A DNA stretch of 64,000 nt from Ferrovibrio terrae_A (GCF_943372915.1 NZ_CALSAN010000010.1:62001-126000); one strand, 5' to 3'; numbered from the stretch's first letter, positions 33,472 to 42,113 are shown. Numbers and translations: made by a program. Notes: generated by a model not told the origin, from the sequence alone.

Positions 33472-34755
33472 ATGCTTGGCACAACGCTTTTCCTCCTGCT
33501 CGCATTGCTGGCTGCGGCCCTGCCGGTTGCCGGCGCGCTCGGCATGCTCGGCCTGCTGCTCGACAAGCTCTATTCCAAGATGCCGCTCAGCCTAGCCTTG
33601 GGCGAAGTGGCCTGGTCGTCGTCGAAAGACTTCCTGCTGGTTTCGATTCCGATGTTCATCCTGCTGGGTGAGATTCTGCTGCGGGCCGGCGTTGCCGAAC
33701 GCATGTACGGCGCCATGGTGAAGTGGCTGTCGTGGATTCCGGGCGGCCTGATGCATTCCAACATCGGGGCCTGTGCGATCTTTGCTGCCACCTCGGGCTC
33801 GTCCGTGGCTACGGCCGCCACGGTCGGTACCGTGGCTTTGCCGCTGGTGAAAAAGCATGGTTACAACGAACGCCTGTTTCTGGGTACGCTGGCGGCCGGC
33901 GGCACCTTGGGCATCCTGATTCCGCCGTCGATCAACATGATCATTTATGCCGTGCTGACCGATACATCGATCCCGAAGCTGTATCTTGCCGGTATCATTC
34001 CCGGTCTTGGCCTGGCAGGCCTGTTCATGCTGATGGTTGCTGTCTTCTGTCTGGTCAAACCGGAATGGGGTGGCAAGACGGTGTCGGTCGGCTGGGGCGA
34101 GCGCTTTGCCAGCCTGGTCGACCTGCTGCCGCCACTGGGCATTTTCCTGGTCGTGGTCGGTTCGATCTATGCCGGTCTGGCAACCCCCACCGAGGCCGCC
34201 TCGCTTGGCGTCGTTGCGGCACTGGGTCTGGCCGCGGCTTACGGACGGCTATCCATCGCCATGCTGAAAGAGGTGATGGAAAACACCATGCGCACCACGG
34301 CGATGGTCATGCTGATCATCGTGGCCGCCTATTTCCTCAACTTCATCATCTCGGCGATCGGCCTCACCACCATGCTCACCGACTATATCGCGGGCCTCGG
34401 CCTGTCGAAATTCCAGATGCTGGTGGCCATCGTGATCTTTTATCTGATCCTGGGCTGCTTCATGGAAACACTGTCCATGATGATCACGACGATCCCGATC
34501 GTGGCGCCGGTGATGTTCGGCCTCGGGTTTGACCCGATCTGGTTTGGCATTATCATCATTATCCTGATCGAGATGGCGCTGATCACCCCGCCTGTCGGGT
34601 TGAATCTCTTTGTCGTGCAGTCGCTGCGCAAGCATGGCACACTGAACGATGTGATCATCGGTTCGGCGCCATTTGTCGTGATCATGGTTCTGCTGATTGC
34701 CCTGCTGACGCTTTTCCCCGGTATTGCTCTCTGGCTGCCCACCACCTTCGGCTAA
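33472..34755 (+). CDS. TRAP transporter large permease (DctM)
   Basis: 427-residue inner-membrane protein with about 12 helices. SIPMFILLGEILLRAGVAER, SNIGACAIFAATSGSSVATA, LAAGGTLGILIPPSINMIIY and YLILGCFMETLSMMITTIPI are the standard DctM blocks. MALITPPVGLNLFVVQSL closes the family signature. It starts 4 bp after dctQ. It carries the substrate against a sodium gradient in partnership with DctP. Confidence 0.94.
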   Translation: MLGTTLFLLLALLAAALPVAGALGMLGLLLDKLYSKMPLSLALGEVAWSSSKDFLLVSIPMFILLGEILLRAGVAERMYGAMVKWLSWIPGGLMHSNIGACAIFAATSGSSVATAATVGTVALPLVKKHGYNERLFLGTLAAGGTLGILIPPSINMIIYAVLTDTSIPKLYLAGIIPGLGLAGLFMLMVAVFCLVKPEWGGKTVSVGWGERFASLVDLLPPLGIFLVVVGSIYAGLATPTEAASLGVVAALGLAAAYGRLSIAMLKEVMENTMRTTAMVMLIIVAAYFLNFIISAIGLTTMLTDYIAGLGLSKFQMLVAIVIFYLILGCFMETLSMMITTIPIVAPVMFGLGFDPIWFGIIIIILIEMALITPPVGLNLFVVQSLRKHGTLNDVIIGSAPFVVIMVLLIALLTLFPGIALWLPTTFG

Positions 34756-34767
34756 GTCAAAGGATTC

Positions 34768-35454
34768 ATGGATATGCTGACCTTCGACCGTTTCTGGCAG
34801 GATCGCCGCGACCGCGTTTCCGTGCAGATCGATACCCTGATTGTTGCGGGCTGGGCCGGCCGCGATGCCCATGCCATTGAGCACCATATCGAGGAACTGG
34901 CTGCCATTGGCGTGCCGCGCCCCTCCTCGGTGCCGCTGTTCTACCGCATCGGCACTGGCCAGCTGATGCAGACCACACACCTGCAGGTGCTGGGCCCCGA
35001 TACCTCGGGCGAGGTCGAGCCCGTGGTGGTTTCGCTGGCGGATGGCCTCTGGGTCACGGTCGGTTCCGACCATACTGATCGCAAGGCCGAGTCCATGGGC
35101 GTCGCTCTGTCGAAGCAGCTCTGCTCGAAAGTGCTCGGCAACGGCCTGTGGCGTTACGAAGAGGTGCTGCCGCACTGGGACAGCCTGATCCTGCGTGCCT
35201 GGGCCACCATCGACGGCCAGCGCGTGCTGTACCAGGAAGGGCCGGTCTCCGGTCTGCGCAGTCCGGCCGATCTGATGCAGCGCTACAGCAATGCCGCCAC
35301 CCTGCCGCCCGGCAGCCTGATGTTCGGCGGCACCATCGGCGCCATCGGCGGCATCCGGGCCGGTAGCCGGTTCGAGATGGAACTGGAAGACCCGGTGCTC
35401 AAGCGCAAACTCAATCATGCCTACGATATCGAGGCTTTGCCGGTTGTCGCCTGA
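34768..35454 (+). CDS. DUF2848 family protein
   Basis: 228-residue protein of the DUF2848 family, related to fumarylacetoacetate-hydrolase-like folds; no biochemical function is established that I know of. Visible blocks: TLIVAGWAGRDAHAIEHHIEELAAIG, PSSVPLFYRIGTGQLMQT, ITVGSDHTDR-like WVTVGSDHTDRKAESMG, SKQLCSKVLG and LMFGGTIGAIGGIRAGSRFEMELEDP. No signal or membrane segment. It lies between the TRAP permease (12-bp gap) and pxpB (24-bp gap), so it probably acts on the imported compound or a product of it. Confidence 0.87.
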   Translation: MDMLTFDRFWQDRRDRVSVQIDTLIVAGWAGRDAHAIEHHIEELAAIGVPRPSSVPLFYRIGTGQLMQTTHLQVLGPDTSGEVEPVVVSLADGLWVTVGSDHTDRKAESMGVALSKQLCSKVLGNGLWRYEEVLPHWDSLILRAWATIDGQRVLYQEGPVSGLRSPADLMQRYSNAATLPPGSLMFGGTIGAIGGIRAGSRFEMELEDPVLKRKLNHAYDIEALPVVA

Positions 35455-35478
35455 TCGGCGCCATTCTATGACTGCGGT

Positions 35479-36207
35479 ATGAGCGCCTATCCCCAGATTC
35501 GGTCTTTCGGCGATACCGGTTTCAGCGTCGAATTCGGCGATGGCATCGACCGCGGCGTCAATGCCATGGTGATGGCGCTGCATGCCGCGCTGGGCGAGGT
35601 GAAGCCGGTGGGTTTGGTCGAAACCATTCCGTCCTTCCGCGCCCTGCTGGTGCAGTATGACCCCCTGGCGACATCGCGGGCTGATCTTGAGGCGCAGGTG
35701 CGTGGCCTGCTGGACGGGCTGAAACCGCAGCAGCGCGCCGGGCGGCTCTGGCGTCTGCCGGTCTGCTATGCCGCCGAATTTGGGCCCGATCTGAATGAAG
35801 TGGCCGAACGCTGCAAGCTGACGCCGGATCAGGTAGTCGGCATTCATACCGGCGGGCGGTTCTTTGTCTACATGCTCGGTTTCATGCCTGGTCTCGCCTA
35901 TATGGGCGGCCTGGATGCGGCGCTGCATCTGCCGCGACGCAGTTCGCCGCGCACCAAGGTGCCGCAGGGCTCGGTCGCCATCGCCGAATCAATGACCACC
36001 ATTTACCCGTGGGAAAGCCCCGGCGGCTGGCATCTGCTGGGTCGCACGCCCCTGCGCCTGTTCGATGCCGCCCGGCCCGAGCCGATCCTGCTCGCCGCTG
36101 GCGACGAGGTCACCTATTTCGCCATCTCCACCGGTGACTATGCCGCCATGCTGGCGCAGGTGGAGCAGGGAGCCTTTGATTATGCAGCGCTCAGGGTGAA
36201 GGCATGA
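35479..36207 (+). CDS. pxpB: 5-oxoprolinase subunit PxpB (KipI family)
   Basis: 242-residue subunit of the PxpABC 5-oxoprolinase, which opens 5-oxo-L-proline to L-glutamate at the cost of ATP. Family blocks: FGDTGFSVEFGDGIDRGVN near the start, HTGGRFFVYMLGFMPGLAYMGGLD, RRSSPRTKVPQGSVAIAESM and WESPGGWHLLGRTPLRLFD. It overlaps pxpC by ATGA (36204-36207). The Bacillus name KipI comes from a kinase-inhibitor role in sporulation that does not apply here. Confidence 0.94.
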   Translation: MSAYPQIRSFGDTGFSVEFGDGIDRGVNAMVMALHAALGEVKPVGLVETIPSFRALLVQYDPLATSRADLEAQVRGLLDGLKPQQRAGRLWRLPVCYAAEFGPDLNEVAERCKLTPDQVVGIHTGGRFFVYMLGFMPGLAYMGGLDAALHLPRRSSPRTKVPQGSVAIAESMTTIYPWESPGGWHLLGRTPLRLFDAARPEPILLAAGDEVTYFAISTGDYAAMLAQVEQGAFDYAALRVKA

Positions 36208-37247
36208 GCGCCGGCTTCCTCGAAGTTGTGGCGCCCGGCCTGATGACCTCGGTGCAGGATCTCGGCCGCTTCGGTGCGCAGGCACTCGGCATGCCGGTGG
36301 CCGGTGCCACCGATCCGCTGGCGCTGCGCCTGGCCAATGCCGTGCTGGGTAATCCCGCAGGCATGGCGGCGCTGGAAATCGGCTATCTCGGCCCCGCGCT
36401 GGTGGCGGCGGCCGATGGCGTACGTGTCGTGCTGGGCGGCAAGGCGAAGCTGACCGTGCAGCCGGCCGATGGCGGCGAGGCGCGCAGCGCAAAGCCCTGG
36501 CGCTCGCTGCTGCTCAGGCGCGGTGACAAGCTCACCATCGGTACGGTGGAAGACGGTGCCATTGCCTATCTGGCGGTGGCCGGCGGCTTCGCGATCCAGC
36601 CCTTCATGGGCAGCCTGTCGACCTATATGCGCTCGGGGCTCGGCGGCTTCGAGGGCCGTGCGCTGAAAGCTGGTGACAGACTGCCGCTCAACATGGCGGC
36701 TGCCGACGGTGACGAACGCGAAGCGGTGGACGGCATCGATTACGGCGGCGGACCCATCCGTGTCGTGCTCGGCCCGCAGGAAGATCGCTTCACGCCCAAG
36801 GGTATCGAAACCTTCCTTGCTGCCACCTATGCCGTGACCAAGGAAGCTGACCGCATGGGCATCCGCCTTGAGGGCGAGGTGATCGAGCATGTGCGTGGCG
36901 CCGATATCGCCTCCGAAGGCGTCGTCACCGGCTCGATCCAGGTGCCGGGCAACGGCCAGCCGATCATCCTGATGGCCGACCGTCAGACCACCGGCGGCTA
37001 TACCAAGATCGCCACCGTGATCTCAGCCGACCTGCCGCGCATCGGCCGTATGAAGCCGGGCGACATGCTGCAATTTGCCGCTGTCACGGTGGCAGAGGCC
37101 GAGGCGGCGCGCCGGGCGCAGGAACAGGCTTTGCGCCGACTGATCGAGGGCATCCGCACGGCATTGCCCGATGTCTATCTCGACCTGAACGCGCTATATA
37201 CGCAGAACCTGATCAGCGGGGCGGTAGATGCGCCGAGTGGATATTAG
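36204..37247 (+). CDS. pxpC: 5-oxoprolinase subunit PxpC (biotin-dependent carboxylase-like, KipA family)
   Basis: 347-residue partner of PxpB. Conserved segments: LEVVAPGLMTSVQDLGRFG at the N-terminus, PVAGATDPLALRLANAVLGN, ALEIGYLGPAL, RVVLGPQEDRFTPKGIETFL and the closing GYTKIATVISADLPRIGRMKPGD. Length and order match PxpC of other Gram-negatives. With PxpB it forms the catalytic complex acted on by PxpA. The frame overlap with pxpB points to translational coupling, and 18 bp separate it from pxpA. Confidence 0.94.
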   Translation: MSAGFLEVVAPGLMTSVQDLGRFGAQALGMPVAGATDPLALRLANAVLGNPAGMAALEIGYLGPALVAAADGVRVVLGGKAKLTVQPADGGEARSAKPWRSLLLRRGDKLTIGTVEDGAIAYLAVAGGFAIQPFMGSLSTYMRSGLGGFEGRALKAGDRLPLNMAAADGDEREAVDGIDYGGGPIRVVLGPQEDRFTPKGIETFLAATYAVTKEADRMGIRLEGEVIEHVRGADIASEGVVTGSIQVPGNGQPIILMADRQTTGGYTKIATVISADLPRIGRMKPGDMLQFAAVTVAEAEAARRAQEQALRRLIEGIRTALPDVYLDLNALYTQNLISGAVDAPSGY

Positions 37248-37265
37248 ATTGGGCGGAGACTGGCG

Positions 37266-38039
37266 ATGACCGTGAAAACCAACCTGAATAGCGATCTTGG
37301 CGAAAGCTTCGGCGCCTGGACCATGGGCGACGACGCGGCAATGCTGGCTGTCGTCGGCACCGCCAATGTTGCCTGCGGTTTCCATGCCGGCGACTGGAGC
37401 GTGATGCAGGCCACGGTGGCGGAAGCTGTGAAGAACGGCGTCTCCATCGGCGCGCATCCCTCCTATCCCGACCTGCAGGGCTTTGGCCGCCGGCCGATGA
37501 CCATGAGCACCAAGGAAGTCGAAGCGCTGATGGCCTACCAGATCGGCGCGCTGATGGGCGTGGCGGCGACCAGGGGCGGCAAGGTCACCCATGTGAAGCC
37601 GCACGGCGCCATCAACAACAAGGCCGCCACCGACATGGACCTCGCCCTGGCGCTGGCGCGCGGCATCGCCGGTGTGTCGAAAGATCTGATCTTCCTGGCA
37701 CCGGCCGGTTCGGCCATGGTGGCGGCCGCGGCCAAGGCCAACCTGCCGGTGGCGCAGGAAGTGTTTGCCGATCGCAACTACGATGATGACGGCAACCTGG
37801 TGCCGCGCGGCCAGCCGCATGCCATGGTGCATGACAATGACGAGGCGTTGCGCAACGTGCTGCGCATGGTGCAGGAGCGCGCTATTGTCTCGGTCAGCGG
37901 CAAGCGTATCCCCTGCAACGTCGACTCGATCTGCGTGCATGGCGACAGCGCCGGGGCCGTCTCGATGGCGCGCCATATCCGTGCCGGGCTGGAACTGGCC
38001 GGGGTGAAGCTGGTCACCCTGCCCGAGATGGTGGGCTAG
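37266..38039 (+). CDS. pxpA: 5-oxoprolinase subunit PxpA (LamB/YcsF family)
   Basis: 257-residue third subunit of 5-oxoprolinase. The diagnostic start NSDLGESFGAWTMGDDAAML carries metal/substrate residues, followed by NVACGFHAGDWSVMQ, GAHPSYPDLQGFGRRPM, VTHVKPHGAINNKAATD and VDSICVHGDSAGAVSMARHI. It closes the cluster started by the D-glutamate cyclase gene. The order pxpB-pxpC-pxpA is common in proteobacteria. Confidence 0.95.
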   Translation: MTVKTNLNSDLGESFGAWTMGDDAAMLAVVGTANVACGFHAGDWSVMQATVAEAVKNGVSIGAHPSYPDLQGFGRRPMTMSTKEVEALMAYQIGALMGVAATRGGKVTHVKPHGAINNKAATDMDLALALARGIAGVSKDLIFLAPAGSAMVAAAAKANLPVAQEVFADRNYDDDGNLVPRGQPHAMVHDNDEALRNVLRMVQERAIVSVSGKRIPCNVDSICVHGDSAGAVSMARHIRAGLELAGVKLVTLPEMVG

Positions 38040-38097
38040 GCCCGCCGCTTGACGTGGCCCCCCGCGCCCCGGCAAGACTGGCTCAGGGGAGTGCCTG

Positions 38098-38748
38098 ATG
38101 CCGAAGCCGAAGACCGATAAATCCGATACCAAACGCACCCGCCAGCCGGATGTGACGCGGCGCAACATCCTGGATGCCGCCCTGGTCGAGTTCGCCGCCA
38201 AGGGCCTGTCGGGCGCCAGGGTCGACGAGATCGCCGCGCGCTCAGGCTCCAACAAGCGCATGATTTACGAGTATTTCGGCAACAAGGACGGACTGTGGCT
38301 GACCGTGCTGGAGCGCGCCTATGAGCGCATGCGCGAGGAAGAGCATGCCATCGATGTCGCCCGCATGTCGCCGGTCGAAGGCATGCGTTATCTGATGGAG
38401 TTCAATTTCAAATTCTGCTCGCGCAATCCGGAATTCATTGCGCTGCTGAATGCCGAGAATCTGCACAAGGCCAGTTTCCTCAAGAACTCGAAGAAAATCC
38501 GTGAGTTGTACACGCCGCTGCTGGTGGTGATCACCGATTTGCTGCAGCGCGGCCAGCGCGAGGGCGTGTTCCGCAAGAATGTCGATCCGGTCGAGTTGTA
38601 CACCACCATTGCAGCACTCGGATTTTTCTACTTTTCCAACATCCATACGCTCTCGACCATTTTCGGTCGCAACCTGCTCAGCCCGAAGCAGCAGAAAGTG
38701 CGTCTCGACCACTCCATCGCGGTGGTGCTCGGCTACCTGCGACCCTGA
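38098..38748 (+). CDS. TetR-family transcriptional regulator
   Basis: 216-residue TetR repressor. The DNA-binding domain (residues about 15-70) reads VTRRNILDAALVEFAAKGLSGARVDEIAARSGSNKRMIYEYFGNKDGLW in pieces typical of the family. The C-terminal domain (about 85-210) is of the type found near organic-acid transporters and has FCSRNPEFIALLNAENLHKA. It sits just upstream of tctCBA; a 16-bp palindrome follows its stop codon and a related one precedes the downstream enzyme operon, so it probably represses both. The ligand is presumably the transported compound. Confidence 0.92.
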   Translation: MPKPKTDKSDTKRTRQPDVTRRNILDAALVEFAAKGLSGARVDEIAARSGSNKRMIYEYFGNKDGLWLTVLERAYERMREEEHAIDVARMSPVEGMRYLMEFNFKFCSRNPEFIALLNAENLHKASFLKNSKKIRELYTPLLVVITDLLQRGQREGVFRKNVDPVELYTTIAALGFFYFSNIHTLSTIFGRNLLSPKQQKVRLDHSIAVVLGYLRP

Positions 38749-38770
38749 TCATGGCCGAAAGTCGAATTTC

Positions 38771-38786
38771 GTAACTGGTCAGTTAC
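38771..38786. promoter_or_regulatory. TetR-type operator before tctC
   Basis: GTAACTGGTCAGTTAC is a near-perfect palindrome (GTAACTG-GT-CAGTTAC, two 7-bp arms). A TTGACA -35-like hexamer lies 8 bp downstream at 38794-38799. A related site at 42075-42090 reads GTAACTGTCTGGTTAC. The arms GTAAC...GTTAC match operators of many TetR proteins; the local TetR is the natural candidate. Confidence 0.7.
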
Positions 38787-38804
38787 TTCTCCGTTGACAA
38801 GCCG

Positions 38805-38851
38805 GCCCAGCATCGGAAATGCTGGGCGGATAACAAGGATCGCGACGATCC
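38805..38851 (+). other. two consecutive perfect hairpins in the tctC leader
   Basis: GCCCAGCAT-CGGAA-ATGCTGGGC (38805-38827, 9-bp stem) is followed by GGATCG-CGA-CGATCC (38837-38851, 6-bp stem), ending 19 bp before the tctC start. Neither has a U run. They would fold in the leader RNA if transcription starts near the TTGACA at 38794; a role in message stability or translation is possible. Confidence 0.5.
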
Positions 38852-38870
38852 ATAAACGGAGGAGACCGCC

Positions 38871-39890
38871 ATGCAAGGCAAGCTTGCTATTCGTACAGCT
38901 GTGGCCGCTTTTGTGCTGGGTACCCTGGGCCTCGCCGCCCAGCCGGCCACCGCCCAGCAGTGGAAGCCGACCAAGCCGATCACCATCATCGTGCCCTGGG
39001 CGGCCGGCGGTTCGACCGACCAGGTGATCCGCGTCACCGCGGCCGAACTGGAAAAGGAACTCGGCCAGAAGATCGTCGTGGTGAACCAGCCCGGCGCTTC
39101 GGGCTCGATCGGCACCAAGGGCGCCATGGAAGCCCCCAAGGACGGCTATACCTGGGCCTCGGGCGCCGCCAAGGATATCGGCACCTATGCCGTGTCGGGC
39201 CTGCTCGATACCAAGATGGCGGACTGGAATTTCTACCTCACGGTTGCCAACCAGTCGGTGGTCAGCGTCAACGCCAATTCGCCCTACAAGACGGTGGCTG
39301 AGCTGATTGCGGCCATGAAGGCGAAGCCCGGCCAGATCACAATTGCCACCGCCGGTGTGAACTCTTCGGGCCATTTCGGCTCCGAAGCCTTGGCCCGTGC
39401 GGCGGGCGTCACCTACAAGCACGTGACCTATGATGGTGGCAATCCGGCGGTGATCGCCACCGTCTCGGGTGAAACCGAGGTCACCACCCAGCTCGGTGTC
39501 GAGCAGGTGGAAATGATCCGTGGCAAGCGCCTGCGGGCCCTTGCCGTGTTGGCCGACAAGCCGCTGGAAGTCGAGGGTATGGCGGCGATCGAGCCGATCA
39601 CCAAGACCATCCCCAGCTTCCGCACCGAAGCCAACTATTTCGGCATCTTCGTGCCCAAGGGTGTGCCGGCGGAAGTGACCGCCACGCTCGACAAGATCTG
39701 GGCGGAAAAGATGAAGACCAACGCCGCGCTGAAGAAGTATTCGGCCGAGAAGGGCGCACTCTTCGGTCCTGAGCATGGCGAGGCAGCCAAGAAGGCGGCT
39801 TTCCCGGCGATCCAGGGCGCTGCCTGGATTCTGCAGGAAGGCGGCAAGGCCAAGGTTTCGCCCGACACGCTGGGCATTCCGAAGCCGTAA
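38871..39890 (+). CDS. tctC: tripartite tricarboxylate transporter binding protein (Bug/TctC family)
   Basis: 339-residue periplasmic binding protein with a signal peptide of about 30 residues (VLGTLGLAAQPATAQQW). WKPTKPITIIVPWAAGGSTDQ is the first ligand loop and VVVNQPGASGSIGTKGAMEAPKDGYTW the standard Bug core. KTVAELIAAMKAKPGQITIA and VPAEVTATLDKIWAEKM are also conserved. It captures a carboxylate, classically citrate, but the class binds many acids. GGAGGAGACCGCC precedes the ATG. Confidence 0.93.
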   Translation: MQGKLAIRTAVAAFVLGTLGLAAQPATAQQWKPTKPITIIVPWAAGGSTDQVIRVTAAELEKELGQKIVVVNQPGASGSIGTKGAMEAPKDGYTWASGAAKDIGTYAVSGLLDTKMADWNFYLTVANQSVVSVNANSPYKTVAELIAAMKAKPGQITIATAGVNSSGHFGSEALARAAGVTYKHVTYDGGNPAVIATVSGETEVTTQLGVEQVEMIRGKRLRALAVLADKPLEVEGMAAIEPITKTIPSFRTEANYFGIFVPKGVPAEVTATLDKIWAEKMKTNAALKKYSAEKGALFGPEHGEAAKKAAFPAIQGAAWILQEGGKAKVSPDTLGIPKP

Positions 39891-39906
39891 GCATCTCCAA
39901 CCACGA

Positions 39907-39948
39907 CGGCCGCCTGGCTTCAGTAAAGCCGGGCGGCCGATTTTCTTT
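39907..39948 (+). terminator. intrinsic terminator/attenuator between tctC and tctB
   Basis: A 14-bp stem (CGGCCGCCTGGCTT at 39907-39920 with AAGCCGGGCGGCCG at 39926-39939, one G-U pair) with loop CAGTA is followed by ATTTTCTTT. It is a strong hairpin with a T-rich tail inside the tct operon, 15 bp before tctB, and should reduce transcription into the membrane genes. Confidence 0.88.
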
Positions 39949-39962
39949 CAGGAGTACATGGC

Positions 39963-40496
39963 ATGGATGACAGTCAGGCCACAGGTCTTCCCGCAGAGGA
40001 AAACGTTTCGCCGCGGGCGGATTTCTGGTCCAGCTTCATCTGGATCGGGCTCGGCATCGCCATGCTGTGGATGAGCCTGAATATGGACCGGCTCGAACGC
40101 TTCCAGGCCAGCATCTACACCGCGCCTGGCCTGGTGCCCGGCCTGCTGGGCATTGCCATTGCTCTGATGGGCGTCATCCTGCTGGTGCGTGCGGTCAATG
40201 CCGGGGCGCTGCGGCCACGTGCGCGCAAGCCGCTGGTGCTGGCCCAGCACTGGCGCCTGATCTTCAGTCTCAGCCTGTCGCTGATCTATGCCCTGATCAT
40301 TGTCGCTAGTGCTTTGCCCTTCTGGCTGGTGACGGCGGTTTACGTCACGATCTTCGTCATCGTTTTTCAGTATGCCGAGCGACGCGCCAAGGCGCAGGTG
40401 CCACGCGGCATTGCCGTGGCGGTGGTGCATGGCCTGCTGGCTGGTGTGCTGATCCAGTATGTGTTCGAAGAATTGTTCCTGGTCCGCTTGCCGTAA
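39963..40496 (+). CDS. tctB: tripartite tricarboxylate transporter small subunit (TctB)
   Basis: 177-residue membrane protein with about four helices: WSSFIWIGLGIAMLWMSLNM, PGLVPGLLGIAIALMGVILL, IFSLSLSLIYALIIVASALP and a C-terminal helix near VVHGLLAGVLIQYVFEELFL. The YTAPGLVPGLLG stretch is the typical TctB marker. It is the small subunit beside TctA. It starts inside the tail of the attenuator region with GGAGTACATGGC before the ATG. Confidence 0.9.
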   Translation: MDDSQATGLPAEENVSPRADFWSSFIWIGLGIAMLWMSLNMDRLERFQASIYTAPGLVPGLLGIAIALMGVILLVRAVNAGALRPRARKPLVLAQHWRLIFSLSLSLIYALIIVASALPFWLVTAVYVTIFVIVFQYAERRAKAQVPRGIAVAVVHGLLAGVLIQYVFEELFLVRLP

Positions 40497-40508
40497 GGGC
40501 GAATTCCC

Positions 40509-42029
40509 ATGTTTGACGGTCTGATCGGTTTCGCCCATTCGATCTGGAATTTTTCCAGCCCCGAAACCATTCTCTACGCACTCGGTGCCTCGCTGGTCGG
40601 CCTGATCATCGGTGCCCTGCCGGGTTTGACGGCCACCATGGGCGTGGCACTGATGACCACGCTGACGCTCAAGCTGCCGCCCGGCGATGCGCTGCTGATC
40701 CTGATCTGCACCTATGTCGGCGCCATCTATGGCGGCAGCCGCAGTGCCATCCTGCTGAATATTCCCGGCACGCCGGCCTCTGCGGCTTCCTGCCTGGATG
40801 GCTATGCGCTGGCCAAGCAGGGTCTGGCTGGCCGCGCCATGGGCATTGCCACCACCGGCTCGATCCTCGGCACCTGGATCGGCATGTTCTTCCTGGCGCT
40901 GTTCACGCCGATCTTGGGTGAGATGGCGCTGAAATTCGGCGCCTACGAATTCTTCTGGCTCGCCGTGTTCGGCGTGGTCATCTCGGGCAATCTCACCGGC
41001 ACCGATCCGCTGAAAGGCTGGATTGCCGGTTTCATCGGCCTGTTCATTGCCAGCATCGGCCAGGAGGGCATGTATGCCTATGACCGTTTCACCTTCGGCG
41101 TTCACGACCTCTCCGGCGGCATTGCGCTGATCCCGGCCCTGGTTGGCGTTTTCGGCTTTGCCGAAGTACTGAACGTGATGAAGGACAAGCCGCAGAAATT
41201 CATCATCAACACCTACGATACGGTGATCCCCAAGATCAAAGATGTGGTGCAGTACTGGCGCACCATCATCCGCTCCGGCCTGATCGGCACCTTTATCGGC
41301 ATCGTGCCCGGCGTTGGCGAAGATGTTGCCGCCTGGAGTTCCTACGCCGCCGCGCGCCGCGCCAGCAAGGAAAAGGCGAAGTTCGGCAAGGGTTCGGTGG
41401 AGGGCCTGATGGCGGCTGAAACCGGTGACAATGCCTGCGTGCCGGGCGCTGTCATTCCGGTGCTGACGCTGGCGGTGCCGGGTTCGGCACCGGCCGCCGT
41501 GCTGCTGGCCGCCATGCTGATCCATGGCGTGCGGCCGGGCCCGCTGATCATGGTGGAGAATCCGACCTTCGTTTACGACGTGGTCGCCATGATGCTGTTT
41601 GCCTCGATCGGCATCCTGATCTATGGCCTGACGCTCACCAAGCTGCTGGTCAAGATCCTGCTGGTGCCGCGTGCGCTCATCATGCCGGTGATCTTCGTGC
41701 TCTGCGCGGTCGGCTCCTATGCCATCGCCTCGCGCCCCTTCGATATCCTGGTCATGCTGGTCTTCGGCGTGGTCGGCCTGATCCTGCGCAACCTGAACTA
41801 TCCGATGGCCCCGCTGGTGCTGGGCATCGTGCTGGGCGATCTGCTGGACAAGAGCCTGCGTCGCGGCCTCAACCTGTCCGATGGCGACCTGACGCCATTC
41901 TTCGGCCGGCCGATTGCCTTTGTGCTGTTCCTGCTGGTGCTGCTCACCCTGCTGATGAATATCCCGGTTGCCCGCAAGCTGATGGGGCAGGGGACCGCAC
42001 TGCTGATGCGCCCGTTCCGGCGCGCGTAG
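40509..42029 (+). CDS. tctA: tripartite tricarboxylate transporter large permease (TctA)
   Basis: 506-residue permease with about 12 helices. GLIIGALPGLTATMGVALM is the signature, together with YVGAIYGGSRSAILLNIPGTPASAASCLDGY (the repeated glycine-rich ion-site motif) and AAETGDNACVPGAVIPVLTLAVPGSAPAAVLLAAM in the second half. It moves the ligand delivered by TctC with a sodium or proton gradient. It lies 12 bp after tctB; an 84-bp gap with a TetR-type operator separates it from the enzyme operon. Confidence 0.95.
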   Translation: MFDGLIGFAHSIWNFSSPETILYALGASLVGLIIGALPGLTATMGVALMTTLTLKLPPGDALLILICTYVGAIYGGSRSAILLNIPGTPASAASCLDGYALAKQGLAGRAMGIATTGSILGTWIGMFFLALFTPILGEMALKFGAYEFFWLAVFGVVISGNLTGTDPLKGWIAGFIGLFIASIGQEGMYAYDRFTFGVHDLSGGIALIPALVGVFGFAEVLNVMKDKPQKFIINTYDTVIPKIKDVVQYWRTIIRSGLIGTFIGIVPGVGEDVAAWSSYAAARRASKEKAKFGKGSVEGLMAAETGDNACVPGAVIPVLTLAVPGSAPAAVLLAAMLIHGVRPGPLIMVENPTFVYDVVAMMLFASIGILIYGLTLTKLLVKILLVPRALIMPVIFVLCAVGSYAIASRPFDILVMLVFGVVGLILRNLNYPMAPLVLGIVLGDLLDKSLRRGLNLSDGDLTPFFGRPIAFVLFLLVLLTLLMNIPVARKLMGQGTALLMRPFRRA

Positions 42030-42074
42030 ACCCATGACAGCCGAATTGACGTCTGCAACCGCTTACCGCTATAA

Positions 42075-42090
42075 GTAACTGTCTGGTTAC
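42075..42090. promoter_or_regulatory. second TetR-type operator before the enzyme operon
   Basis: GTAACTGTCTGGTTAC has the GTAAC...GTTAC arms and 16-bp length of the site at 38771-38786. It lies 24 bp before the first isomerase gene. This suggests an internal promoter controlled by the same TetR regulator, so transporter and enzymes form one regulon. Confidence 0.65.
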
Positions 42091-42113
42091 TTCTGGACTG
42101 ACTGAACCGAACC

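Noticed and set aside
39948..42035. A 695-codon open frame on the minus strand opposite tctB and tctA
   Set aside because: Its Gln/His/Asp-rich low-complexity translation is typical of the antisense of membrane-protein genes, and the plus-strand genes are certain.
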